From positions 4,402,001 through 4,466,000 of the forward strand of contig AP026538.1 of the NCBI GenBank assembly GCA_026075535.2: 64,000 nucleotides of DNA, written 5' to 3'. This DNA is from Tricholoma matsutake. Its lineage: Eukaryota > Basidiomycota > Agaricomycetes > Agaricales > Tricholomataceae. Below are positions 54,660-64,000 of the stretch, piece by piece (position 1 is the first letter of the stretch; each line of letters begins with the position of its first letter). A program made the translations under genes and the position numbers. Below the pieces are notes generated by a model that worked only from the letters and a program-made list of their open reading frames with translations, ran no database searches and was not told where the DNA came from.

Positions 54660-55394
54660 ATTGTCTTGAGCTCTGCCTTTTAAATCCTTCCATATGGCTC
54701 CCCTGTCATGTTTCCCATTGCATCGTCATCAAAATCATCGTATCCAGAATTAAAGAAGAGCCACTGTCTGTGTTCGGCTTCTCTTTGATCGGTCTCTCGA
54801 TCTTTCCGAGGTTTCTCTGGGCAGTTCATCCTATAGTGTCTGGGGCCTCACTGTTTGCAATACTTGCAAATATATCATGGGCAAATCAGGCCGAAATGGC
54901 CTATCTCTTGGCAGATGAAACATCTGGCATGTCTCATGTGTGGGGGGGACCAAGGCGGTTGGGTGGTTTTCGGTTCGGGTTAGATCAATTACTTCAGGTG
55001 CCCTAGGCATGATCTTCGGGTTCTTCATAGAATGGGAGGAGTCTCCAGAGGGAGCTCGTCGTTCGTCTCTGTCACTCCACTCGCTGAATGGCGAGGGCGA
55101 GGTTGGTGGTCGTCTGTGTCGATCTAGGGGGGTGTGAGGTCTCTCCTCAGCTGTTCTCAGTCTGTCTGACTGCAGTGCAATCATTTCCTGGATTGTTTGT
55201 TCGATCCCCAGGGCATCTGCATCGTTCATGGCTTCTTCTAGATTTCGTTCCATCTGTTTGATAGTGCTCACATAGTAGAAGCACATCCTGGCTAGATGGT
55301 ATTTTGGTGGATCGTGGGCAAGGTGAATGCAAAGGGCATCAGCATTCAATCGGTTTCGTAGGTATTCTCGGGTGAATTGTTATTTGGCAGGCAT
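54660..55394 (-). pseudogene. P extra ORF with two zinc-knuckle-like motifs
   Basis: Starts near 55394 (MPAK). The body reads LNADALCIHLAHDPPKYHLARMCFYY, a helical part ERNLEEAMNDADALGIEQTIQEMI, a Ser/Pro/Arg region, then after a frame change CFICQEIGHFGLIC (CX2CX4HX4C) and a second C..C...H....C motif with a stop inside. It lies after the chromodomain, so P has knuckle motifs outside Gag. Function unknown; nucleic-acid binding is plausible. Confidence 0.6.
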
Positions 55395-55441
55395 AATGGG
55401 GAGTGTCGTTGTGGGAAGAGAGGGGGGTTTTTGGGTTTCCA

Positions 55442-56880
55442 TCAGAGGTGGTACCTCTTCTTATATGCCGTCAAGATCTTGGGGGCATTCTTTAGGTTCG
55501 ATTTGGGTTCCCATGTGTTTTCGGATGTCGGGTAGTCAACCCATTTTATGAGGTAACGGCATGTCTTGCCGTGCTTCTTGTGTGCGATGATCGCTTCCAC
55601 CTCATATTCATTTTCTCCTTCCATGAGGTTGGGTGGTGGAGTCAGGAAGTTTCGTCCATGAGTGTTGTTCTCATGGTATCACGTGAGTAAAGCCACATGG
55701 AATACCGGGTGGATCTTACATCTCGGTGGCAGTTTCAATTGGTATGTCGTTTTTGACAAGGCATCTTCAATCACGAAGGGCCCTTCTCATTTTGGCGCCA
55801 GTTTTCTTGTTGGGTAGCCAATCTTCAGGTTCTTGGAGTCAAGCCATACTTGTTCTCCAACCTTGAATGGTTTGTATCGCCCTTTTGTTCGGGCAGCCAT
55901 AGCCTGTCTGGCTAGTTCATGTGCGGCAAGAGCTTCCCTTCTCACAGAGAGAAGTCCTTGGATTCTCTGTTTGGTGGCCGGCACATTTGTCTTTTCGTAA
56001 GGGGTGGGAATAGCACGTGGCTGATATCCCATCATCAAGTAAAACGGCAAATGTTTTACTGCGGAGTGCATCTTCTGGTTATGCATGAATTCTGCTGTTG
56101 GGAGATAACACTCCCAATCTTCTGGTTTGTTCGAACAGAACATGCAGAGGTAAACCTCTAGTTCTTGGTTTACTCGCTCCGTTTCTCCATCGGTCTGGGG
56201 GTGATAGGCGGTGCTCATGGATAGCTTGCTTCTGAGCAGTCGTCCGAGTTCTTGGAAGAGTTTGGATGCAAATCGAGGGTCTCTGTCTGAGATGATTCTT
56301 CCGGGGAGTCCAAATCTTGTGTACACATGGTGCAGGTAGAGGTCTGCAGTGCCAAGTGTGTCGATCGTCTTCGCGCAAGGGATAAAAATTACCCCCTTCA
56401 TAAGACCATGGTCTACCATGACCATGATTGAGTCAAATCTGTTTATTACGGGCAGGTCTGTAATAAAATCTGTTGTTACCAGCTCAAATGGTCTGCTGGC
56501 ATCGGATGATATCGGTGTCGGGGGTGGGGTCATCAGGTGGGTGTTGATCTTCATTTGCTGGCACTTTGCGCAGCCTTTGACGTATTTCTTTATGAAGTTG
56601 GCCATTCCTGGCCACCAGTAGTCTTGTTGGATCAGTTCAATTGTTTGCCATTGTCCAGGGTGTCCTGTCATGATGCTATCATGGTATTTCCATATGATTG
56701 CTCGGCGGAGGGTTTCGTCCTGTGGCACATAGCACCTGTCTTTGAAAAAGAGCAGGCCATCTTCAAATTTCCAGTCCTCCAGTGCAGACTTGATTGGGGG
56801 AGTTCCGTTGTTCTTCAGGGCTTGTAAAGCTTCATTTACGAGGTCGTCTTCATTATTGCTGAGACCAGGGCTCCCTGGAG
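55442..56880 (-). pseudogene. P integrase and chromodomain
   Basis: An open stretch of 313 codons (55787-56728): zinc module H...H (YHDSIMTGHPGQWQ) and CAKCQQ, core DFITDLPV, SDRDPRFASKL and QTDGETERVNQ (complete D, D, E set), tail module before 55787. The chromodomain EYEVEAIIAHKKHGK ... WVDYPTSENTWEP is at 55470-55615. The part up to 55787 is shifted in frame. The catalytic residues are kept, so decay is less advanced than elsewhere. Confidence 0.88.
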
Positions 56881-57135
56881 CTCAGTGTCGATCGTCTTGA
56901 TGAACAGTTCATCAGCGAGGATGGTCTTGTCCTCATTATCAGTGTCTTCTTTGGCTATGTGATCTGCTCTCCTCGATAGGGCATCAGATTGTACCATCCG
57001 TGATCCTGGTACGTGTTGCAGCTTCAGGTCAAATTGTGACAGGTAGATGCTCCATCTAGCCTGTCATCGGTTCAGTTTCTGGGCCTGACAGAAGTACATC
57101 AGGTTTTTGTGATCAGACAGTACCATTACAGGGAA
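56881..57135 (-). pseudogene. P RNase H, distal part
   Basis: Reads [20 protein letters not shown], then LQHVPGSRMVQSDALSRRADHI, the typical end of Ty3 RNase H. Continues the sequence cut at 34591. Confidence 0.85.
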
Positions 57136-57608
57136 GAGGTCTTTACACTCCCCCACCTTTCCTGTCGGACTCCGACTGGAGTCCACCAGGACTGTTCACC
57201 AGCCAACTGCCTGCAAAGTTGCCAGTCCAGTCCCAGTCCAGTCTGACTGGACTCCGAGTGGAATCCACTCAAACACCGGATTCCACTCGGACTGGTCCAG
57301 TGGAGTTCAATGGAGTCCAGTTGGAGTCTGGTTGGAGTCTGGTTGGAGTCTGGTTGGAGTCCAGTTGGAGTCCAGTTGGAGTCCAGTCAGATTCTGAGTG
57401 GAGTCCAGTCGGATTCCGCTGAAAAAGTGTGTAAGAAAAGGAATTGAACCCAGATCTCTGTAGGTTGCTTATGTAATCAATCATGATGCACAATATAACC
57501 ATTACACCACAGTACCTTGTGTGAGGCATCATCTACTTGCATTAGGTACCATGGTGCGGCTGTGTATGACAAAGCATATTGCCGCGTCATCAAATGTGCC
57601 AGCTCATC
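57136..57608. mobile_element. X2, truncated X element
   Basis: Starts GAGGTCTTTACACTCCCCC and runs as the reverse complement of the right end of X1, through the tRNA-like unit, to CTCATCACTCACC, where it stops and Q begins at GCGATCATGAC. It has the homology and opposite orientation needed to recombine with X1. Confidence 0.82.
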
Positions 57609-59420
57609 ACTCACCTCGCGATCATGACTCTTCAGAATGTGGAACCCATTGGGCCGCAAGACGAAGAAGACTCTGAGAAGGAAAACTCAGCACAGGCAAA
57701 CCACGAACAGGCAATGGAACAGGCAATGGAACAGGCAATGGAACAACCAAAAGAGACACCCAAACTAAGGATCAAAGACGACGAGCTACTGGTCGCCTAC
57801 ATCCGAGGAGAACCTGTCATTGGAATATTCGAACCAGCTAGGACACCGCTGACAGAGGAGTATGATGAGCCAAGATACAGATATTCTCTGACAACAAAGA
57901 CAATCTCTCGGATCGTAAAGGCAAAAGGATCACCATGATATGCTTATGGACAATATATCTGGATTAGGGCAAAGACATTGGTCTCTCAACACCTGACACA
58001 CAAGAAGGAAGGAGACCCTGAACAGAAGACCCTAGATGAACTACTCCCCAAACAGTACAAGGAGTACCGACAGATATTTGAAAAGGAAGCATTGGAACGA
58101 TTCCCAGAATCAAGACCCTGGGATCACGCAATTGAACTGAAACCAGACTTTGTAGTGAAGGATTGCAGGGTTTACCCGTTGTCGCTGGCAGAACAAAAGA
58201 AACTCAACGAGTTTCTTGACGAAAGCCTGCAGAAAGGATACATCCGACCATCGAAATCACCCATGGCGTTGCCATTCTTCTTTGTTGCGAAGAAGGACTC
58301 AGACGTGCTATGACCCTGCCAAGATTACAGGTACTTGAATAATGGAACAATCAAGAACACCTACCCGCTGCCGCTGGTAGGAGACCTGTTGGACAAACTA
58401 AGAGGGGCAAAATGGTTTACGAAATTGGACATCCGATGGGGATATCACAACGTCAGAATCAAAGATGGAGATCAATGGAAGGCAGCCTTCAAAACAAGTC
58501 GGGGGCTGTTTGAACCAACGGTGATGTTCTTTGGATTATGCAACTCACCGGCGACCTTCCAGGCAATGATGAACGAGATATTCTGTGACATGATCGGAGA
58601 GGGGTGGCTCGTGATTTATATGGATGACATCCTGATATTCTCCAAGGATCAGAATGAACACCAGGAAAGGACAAAGAGGGTACTGCAAAGACTGGCAGAA
58701 AACGACTTATACCTGAAGCCAGAGAGATGCAAATTCGATGTCCACGAGGTGGAATTCTTGGGTCTGATCATCCAACCCAACAAAATTGCCATGGACAACA
58801 CAAAACTGACAGGTATACAGGATTGGCCAACCCCGAGAAACGTAAAGGCAGTCAGGTCCTTCCTGGGATTTGGAAACTTCTACAGGAAGTTTATCGGACA
58901 TTTTGTGGAGACAAGCAGACCGCTTAATGAACTGACAAAGAAGAACAAGATGTTTGACTGGACAGCGGAATGCGAACAGGCCTTTCAAACACTGAAAAGG
59001 AAATTCACAGAAGCGCCGGTACTGCTGATGCCAGACCTGACAAAGCCATTCATGATCGAATCAGATGCCTCAAAACATGTGACAGGAGGAGTGCTGAGAC
59101 AAAGGGACACAAATGGAGACTGGCATCTGTGTGGATACATATCGCATGCGCTAACACCAACGGAATGGAACTACGAGATCTACGACAGGGAGCTACTAGC
59201 GATAATACAGTCGCTAGAGACCTGGAGACACTACCTAGTGGGTTCAGAACACCCAGTGGTAATCCTGTCGGACCACAAGAACTTGACGTACTTCCGAACA
59301 GCACAGAAACTGAACAGACAACAGGCAAGATGGAGCCTATTCCTATTGGAGTTTGACTTGCAGATCATCCATGTGCCTGGATCACAGATGGTACAGAGTG
59401 ATGCGTTATCACAGAGAGCA
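57609..59420 (+). pseudogene. Q reverse transcriptase and RNase H
   Basis: Near-identical to G3. Gln/Glu-rich spacer, [33 protein letters not shown] (about 58618-58650), [40 protein letters not shown]. One long frame of 578 codons (58335-60071) covers most of RT to integrase; upstream TGA stops are at about 57937 and 58311. The second TGA is shared with G3. Confidence 0.9.
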
Positions 59421-60735
59421 GACCACATACCAGAAGAAGACAATGATAATGAAGACATCACGATGCTGCCAGAAACAGTATTCATGAAATTCATTGACAC
59501 CGAAATGCATGACTTACTCGCAGGGAGTATCATGAAAGATGACCTAGTGAAAAGCACAATCGAGGCGCTAAAGACCAAGGGAATGCCACCAATAAAGTCG
59601 GCATTGGAAGACTGGAAGATAGAAGATGGCCTTCTATTCTTCCGAGACAGGTGCTATGTCCCAGACAACGGAGATCTACAAAAGAAGCTGGTGCAAAAAT
59701 ACCACGAAGGAGTGACCAGCGGACACCCAGGACAATGGCAAACAACCGAAATGATCAGGAGAGACTACTGGTGGCCGGGGATGATGACGTACATCAAGAA
59801 CTACGTTGCTGGATGCGCAATATGCCAGCAGATGAAGGTCAACACGCACCCGATGACCCCCCTGCTACAACCGATCAAATCTGAAGCGACAAGACCATTC
59901 GCAATGGTGACAACAGATTTCATAACCGACCTACCAGAGTCCAATGGTTATGATGCACTCATGGTCATGGTAGACCATGGGCTTACAAAGGGGGTAATTT
60001 GTATCCCTTGCAGGAAAACTGTGGATGCATTGGGAGCAGCCACCCTCTATCTAGACAATGTCTACAAATGATTCGGCCTCCCAGACAAGATCATCTCTGA
60101 CAGAGATCCCAGATTTGCCTCGCAGCTGTTCCAAGAGCTAGGAAGGCTGCTCGGAATCAAGCTGGCAATGAGCACAGCGTACCACCCCCAGACCGATGGG
60201 GAGACAGAACAGGTGAACCAGGAAGTGGAAGTATACCTATGGATCTTCTGCTCAAACAACCAGGAGAATTGGAAGCACCTCCTCCCGACTGCGGAGTTCA
60301 CACACAACCAGAGGACACACTCCGTACAGAAGAACTCCCCGTTCTACCTCATGATGGGCTATGAGCCCAAGGCAATCCCACTCCCCTACCTGAAGACGAA
60401 CATACCGGCCATATAAAAATGAATAGTTGCACTGCAACGAGCCCGAGATGAAGCGAAGGCAACTCACGAGTTGGCCAGACAAATGATGCCAGAGAGAAAG
60501 ACGAAACACTTCACCCCATTCAGAAAAGGAGATAGGGTGTGGCTAGAAGCAAAGAACCTCAAGATGACACACTTGACAAGAAAACTCGCACCAAAAAGAG
60601 AAGGACCCTTCACCATTGAAGAGGTCTTAAGCCTGCTCTCCTACCGGCTGAAGTTACCAGAACAGTGGAAGATACACCCGATATTCCACACGGCACTCCT
60701 CTCCCCATATAAAGAAACCGAAACTCATGGACTGA
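59421..60735 (+). pseudogene. Q integrase (chromodomain lost)
   Basis: H2C2 zinc module, DFITDLPES, SDRDPRFASQ and QTDGETEQVNQ give the full catalytic triad. TGA at 60069 and a TAA at 60414 interrupt it. The C-terminal module KREGPFTIEEVLSLLSYRL is present, but the chromodomain is absent and the LTR follows. Confidence 0.88.
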
Positions 60736-61308
60736 TGTTACGATTTTTGTTATCGTAACCCAGGATGACCAGACATACGCCGGCAAGACTGGGTACTTTA
60801 TTTTTCTGATTCAACTCGACTCACCTCCGATGGGAGACACTTTGACGCATGGTGACTCCATGCACCCAAACCCACTCCCACACATGCTGTGGTATGGCAG
60901 CCCCTTGACATGAGGCCTGTCATTTCTATTGTTCTTTCTATTTTTACTTGATAACAATCCTGCATTCTGATTGGACAATAGGTATCTTTGAACTGTATAT
61001 AAGCTGTAGTAATACTGCCTGTATTCCTCAGCTTGACCTAATTCAATCAACGGTTTTAGACTCAACCAGAACACTCGACAGCTTAGGAAGCCCCTAGCTG
61101 TGATAACTCGAACTCGACAGTTGGAAAGCCTCCAACTGTGATACACAAACCGATGGTCTACTCAGAAAGCCTCTGAGTACGGATAGCCATGACGACTTGA
61201 GGAAGTACCCAAGTGAAGGCAGGAAGCCCGATACACTAGGAAAGTCTCCTAGTGCAATACAAGACAGTTGGAAAGCCTCCAACTGTAACATACAAAGCCG
61301 TCTTAACA
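60736..61308 (+). repeat. Q 3' LTR (family A)
   Basis: 573 bp, TGTTACGATTTTTGTTATCG ... GTCTTAACA. TATATA near 60997, AGCTTGACCT at 61029. Six hairpins at 61079-61100, 61118-61138, 61159-61179, 61195-61214, 61234-61254 and 61265-61285; loops AAGCC, except AAGTA in the fourth and AAGTC in the fifth. Confidence 0.92.
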
Positions 61309-61320
61309 ATACCTATAGCT

Positions 61321-62236
61321 GTGGAAGAGGATATCAACATGTCCGATCCTGAGCCCGAGCTGACTGCCCTCCCTGCCCTGACTCCCTACCCCTCCGCTGG
61401 TGACTATGCCACCCTCACTGGACGTCTATACCAACTGGAGGAAGACATGTACAAGCATGCACAGTGGAATGAAGAGTCATTCCAAGAGTCCTGACTCCAC
61501 GTATGAGAACTCTGGGACGCGGTCGACTTGCTTCAAAACAGGGTGAACAACATTGAGGCATACCTTGGGTTGCAGGCTAGTGCACAACCCATTGCATTGT
61601 ACAATGGTTACATGGCTGGGCAGGTGGTTCGCCTCGAGAGGACTCCAAGCAGGAGGGCAGAGGCAGATTAAGAAGGAATGATGGATGCTGAGGAAGTCGA
61701 TGCCACTCCCGCTCCCACTCCCACTCCTGCTCCCACTCACATTGCTGCTCCCATTGCCGCTCCCACTCCCATTGCCGCTGCCGCTGCCAGCGACAAAGAT
61801 GAACAGATGGCAGAACTGGTTGAGGCGGGGGGATTTGTCGAGGGTAATGCTGAGCCTGAGCATGGTGAGGAGGGACTGGCTGTGCCTGAAGAGGTTGCAG
61901 GGGAAGCATCCTTGGCTGGTGCCCCCCCCCATCCAAATTATTCCCGCCACACCACAGGATTCTCAAGAAATAGTACAGCCCACAACATCGATGGCCTCAC
62001 CACTCCCTCTCCTCTTCCCCCCAACATCGCTCACTGTGCCTGAGGCTGCTGCCCCCACATCGGCACTTAACCCACCAGCATTGGCAGTCGATGTAATCAC
62101 CTCACCTCACCCTGGCCTCCCCTCCCCCTGCACAGCTGTGCCAATCCCCACGTGGGCTGACCCCTGGTCCATCTGGACTACATTCCAGAAGTACCACCCC
62201 TCAGCTGAACCCAAGGAAGAGAGCAGGAACATCTGA
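61321..62236 (+). pseudogene. Zn2Cys6 gene, downstream exon
   Basis: Preceded by CCTATAG, a 3' splice site; the branch-like CACTAACAC and the upstream exon are on the other side of Q (39215-39760, inverted). Reads MSDPEPELTALPALTPYP, a coiled-coil-like part (LTGRLYQLEEDMYKH; ELWDAVDLLQNRVNNIEAYL), then Pro/Ala-rich sequence to ADPWSIWTTFQKYHPSAEPK. There are stops near 61492, 61503 and 61669 and a frameshift at nine C (61922-61930). Cluster plus coiled coil fits a dimeric fungal regulator, now broken. Confidence 0.68.
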
Positions 62237-62344
62237 GGACAGAGGGGAGATGAAGTGAGGCAGAAAAGAATAGATGTGATTTGGCATGTACACAAAAGTT
62301 GGACTATTTTTTTTTTCACATTACATAGTGCTTTATTTGTAAAT

Positions 62345-64000
62345 CTACTCTGCAAATTTCACTTTTTTAATTCTCTGTCTCCTCCCAACAGCCTGGGTTG
62401 AAATGGCTTCCTGCTGTGCAAGGTCATCAGCTGTCCTTTGGATAGGTCGTGCCCATGCCAAGGCTGATGGATTTTGAGATGATGGTGGAGTCATCTGTTG
62501 AACATCTGGTGCAGGGGGGATATGGTAGGCACCAGATGCTGCCAATATTGGTGTTGCCATTGCCGATCCTACTGGTGCCATTGCTGATATTGGTGTTGCC
62601 GTTGCCAATCCTACTGTTGCCATTGCCAATATTGGTGTTGCCATTGCTGATCCCACTGTTGCCATTGCCAATATTGGTGTTGCTGTTGCTGATCCCACTG
62701 TTGCCATTGCCAATATTGGTGTTGCTGTTGCTGATCCCACTGTTGCCATTGCCAATATTGGTGTTGCTGTTGCTGATCCCACTGTTGCCATTGCCAATAT
62801 TGGTGTTGCTGTTGCTGATCCCACTGTTGCCATTCCTGATATTGGTGTTGCTGTTGCCAATCCCACTGTTGCCGATGCTGATATTGGTGTTGCTGTTGCC
62901 AATCCTACTGGTGCCATTGCCAATATTGGTGTTGCCATTCCTGATATTGGTGTTGCCGTTGCCAATCCCACTGTTGCCATTGCCAATCCCATTAATGCTG
63001 CTAAAGCCCTTGCCCTTGCAATAGGATGCTCCGTCTGATTTTGCCCTAAAAGTGGTCAAGGCTTAGGGCATTGTGAGCTCTCTTGAGGTATATCCAACAG
63101 CAATAGATCAATTGGGCATGGGGGATCATTTACAATGGTATTTCCAGCTGATCCAGGCATGAGGTATCTCATGTAAATGTGTCGAGGAATGAGATATTCT
63201 GGTTCACCATCACTAGGACCATTAATTGGCTGTGGTTGAGTGACACCAACCATGCAGAGGCTGTCCATTGTCATTTGATCCACTTGGACATATTGTGACT
63301 CAGTTGTATCAGAATTTGGGGTCTGTCCTGCTGTTGATATTTGGTGAGCTTCCTTGCACTTGGGTTTGCCTTTGACAAATTTTCTGCCTCTTGATGCAGC
63401 AGGCACTTTGGCAGCAGCAATGGCCTCCAGTTTGGTGCTGGGTTGAGGATCAGCATCAGCATCATCATTTCTTCAGCCCCTGTGGTTTGCAGAAGGCAGT
63501 TCAGCATCGGCAACAGCCCCCAGCTTGGTGCCGCTATGAGGATTGGCATCATCATTTCTTTGGCCCCTGCATTTGGAAATGTGTTGGGAAGGTGAAGGGT
63601 TATTCAAATCATTTGGATAGTGTGCAGGAGCCACACTCCCATCCATGGCTTTGATCGCTTTGAACAGGAACACTCTTTCAGGGCCCTGCACTATTTGTCA
63701 CTGCAGAACATGGTCAAAGAAGTCTTCTATAACACTCTTGTGCATGTTCCGTGGGTCTCTGATTTTGAACCTAGCTGGGAGATATTCCGGACTGACAAAT
63801 GATGATGTCTGATCTGCAATTGCTTTGAATGGGATATGGCAACTACGACCATTGTTTGCTAGTTCTGCAGGAGATAAGTAATGGTTTGTGGAATAGGAAG
63901 TCAACATACTGTAATGCTGGCCAACATACAACATAAACCATTCTTCCAGCTCTTTTTCTTGAATTGTGATCCTTTCCATGGTGTGGGAAGGATCAGGAAG
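62345..64000 (-). pseudogene. Uncharacterised gene with a 14-residue repeat, partial at the window edge
   Basis: Minus-strand reading enters from the edge: MERITIQEKELEEWFMLYVG, SPEYLPARFKIRDPRNMHKS, RVFLFKAIKAMDGSVAP, an internally duplicated segment (RNDDAxxxPxxxTKLxAxAxAxxPxAxxRG, 63380-63560), then IPRHIYMRYLMPGSAGN, a run of about ten MATVGSATATPILA-type units (62530-62990) and a basic end RRQRIKKVKFAE (stop at 62345). Three stops, all TGA, interrupt the frame. No domain recognised. It converges on the Zn2Cys6 exon. Confidence 0.58.
62530..62990. repeat. 42-bp minisatellite inside the partial gene
   Basis: The unit is about CTGTTGCCATTGCCAATATT plus 22 more bases, in about ten copies, all multiples of three, so the frame is kept. 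The central four units are almost identical, indicating recent expansion. Confidence 0.8.

Larger units (their letters stand above)
53633..57135 (-). mobile_element. P, 3' half of a family-B chromovirus
   Basis: From high to low coordinates: the rest of RNase H, integrase, chromodomain, two extra ORFs, polypurine tract, 3' LTR. It begins TTCCCTGT at 57135, the duplicate of 34584-34591, and continues GTAATGGTACTGTCTGATC, so the joined reading is [16 protein letters not shown]. Confidence 0.9.
57609..61308 (+). mobile_element. Q, 3' half of a family-A chromovirus
   Basis: RT, RNase H, integrase and the 3' LTR. The region equivalent to the end of G3 integrase, chromodomain and polypurine tract is missing: ETETHG is followed directly by the LTR at 60736. 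Flanked by ATACC (61309-61313), the TSD shared with 39215-39219. Confidence 0.9.

Noticed and set aside
1..64000. CRISPR arrays, operons, ribosome-binding sites or rRNA genes
   Set aside because: The sequence is fungal and transposon-rich; no regularly spaced short repeats with unique spacers and no rRNA signatures were seen.

Overview
The window is eukaryotic and almost certainly from an Agaricomycete (mushroom-forming basidiomycete) with a very transposon-rich genome. Reasons: short GT-AG introns (49-89 bp) with CTAAC-like branch points, Ty3/gypsy and Ty1/copia retrotransposons of types common in basidiomycetes, a Zn2Cys6 fungal DNA-binding motif, hAT-type non-autonomous elements, and strong CpG decay (CG to TG or CA). 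The species cannot be told from the sequence. I refer to elements by working names. Layout, left half (1-29.5 kb): G2 is an old gypsy element read on the minus strand (1-188 and 18895-22791). Its integrase gene was split by G1, another minus-strand gypsy (189-18894). G1 was then hit by two solo LTRs (S-A 1508-2676, S-B 7258-8440) and by a complete copia element (11230-17251), and the copia was hit by a hAT-type element (12487-13324). This is nesting four deep, and target-site duplications (TSDs) are visible at every step. G3 (22792-29552) is a chromodomain gypsy (chromovirus) with a solo LTR (S-C) in its integrase and its own LTR broken in two. Layout, right half (29.5-64 kb): two further chromoviruses, P and Q, are each present as two halves lying far apart and in opposite orientation. 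P = 30095-34591 (+) and 53633-57135 (-); Q = 37114-39214 (-) and 57609-61308 (+). Their TSDs (GGCTG for P, ATACC for Q) and the 8-bp TSD of element X1 match only across the two halves. About 20 kb (about 37.1-57.1 kb) has therefore been inverted by recombination between two copies (X1, X2) of a palindrome-rich non-autonomous element. Inside the inverted segment are a group of uncharacterised fungal genes or pseudogenes (39.3-41.5 kb), an intact 447-codon membrane protein gene (43.6-44.9 kb) and a gypsy G8 related to G2 (47.2-52.2 kb) that carries a second hAT-type copy and a solo LTR (S-G). The right edge (61.3-64 kb) holds the rest of the Zn2Cys6 gene that Q interrupted, and a partial gene with a 42-bp repeat. 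How the elements work: the chromoviruses G3, P and Q show a coherent replication design. A TATA box lies 34 nt before an inferred start; the first 10-11 nt of the inferred RNA are complementary to a site just after the LTR (self-priming, with both sides changed together between the two LTR families). Between them lies a train of short hairpins sharing an AAGCC loop. Gag ends at a G-GGT-TTT slip site leading by -1 frameshift into Pol, and the integrase ends in a chromodomain. Copia instead uses a half-tRNA (initiator Met) primer site, and G1 uses a conventional tRNA-type site plus a duplicated (central) polypurine tract. Nearly all elements are dead: most premature stops I could check are CGA to TGA. 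The most unusual items are the hairpin trains, the covarying self-priming sites, the inversion with split TSDs, an antisense spliced zinc-cluster gene inside G1, and the X elements with outward-facing tRNA-like promoters and amplified intron-like cassettes.
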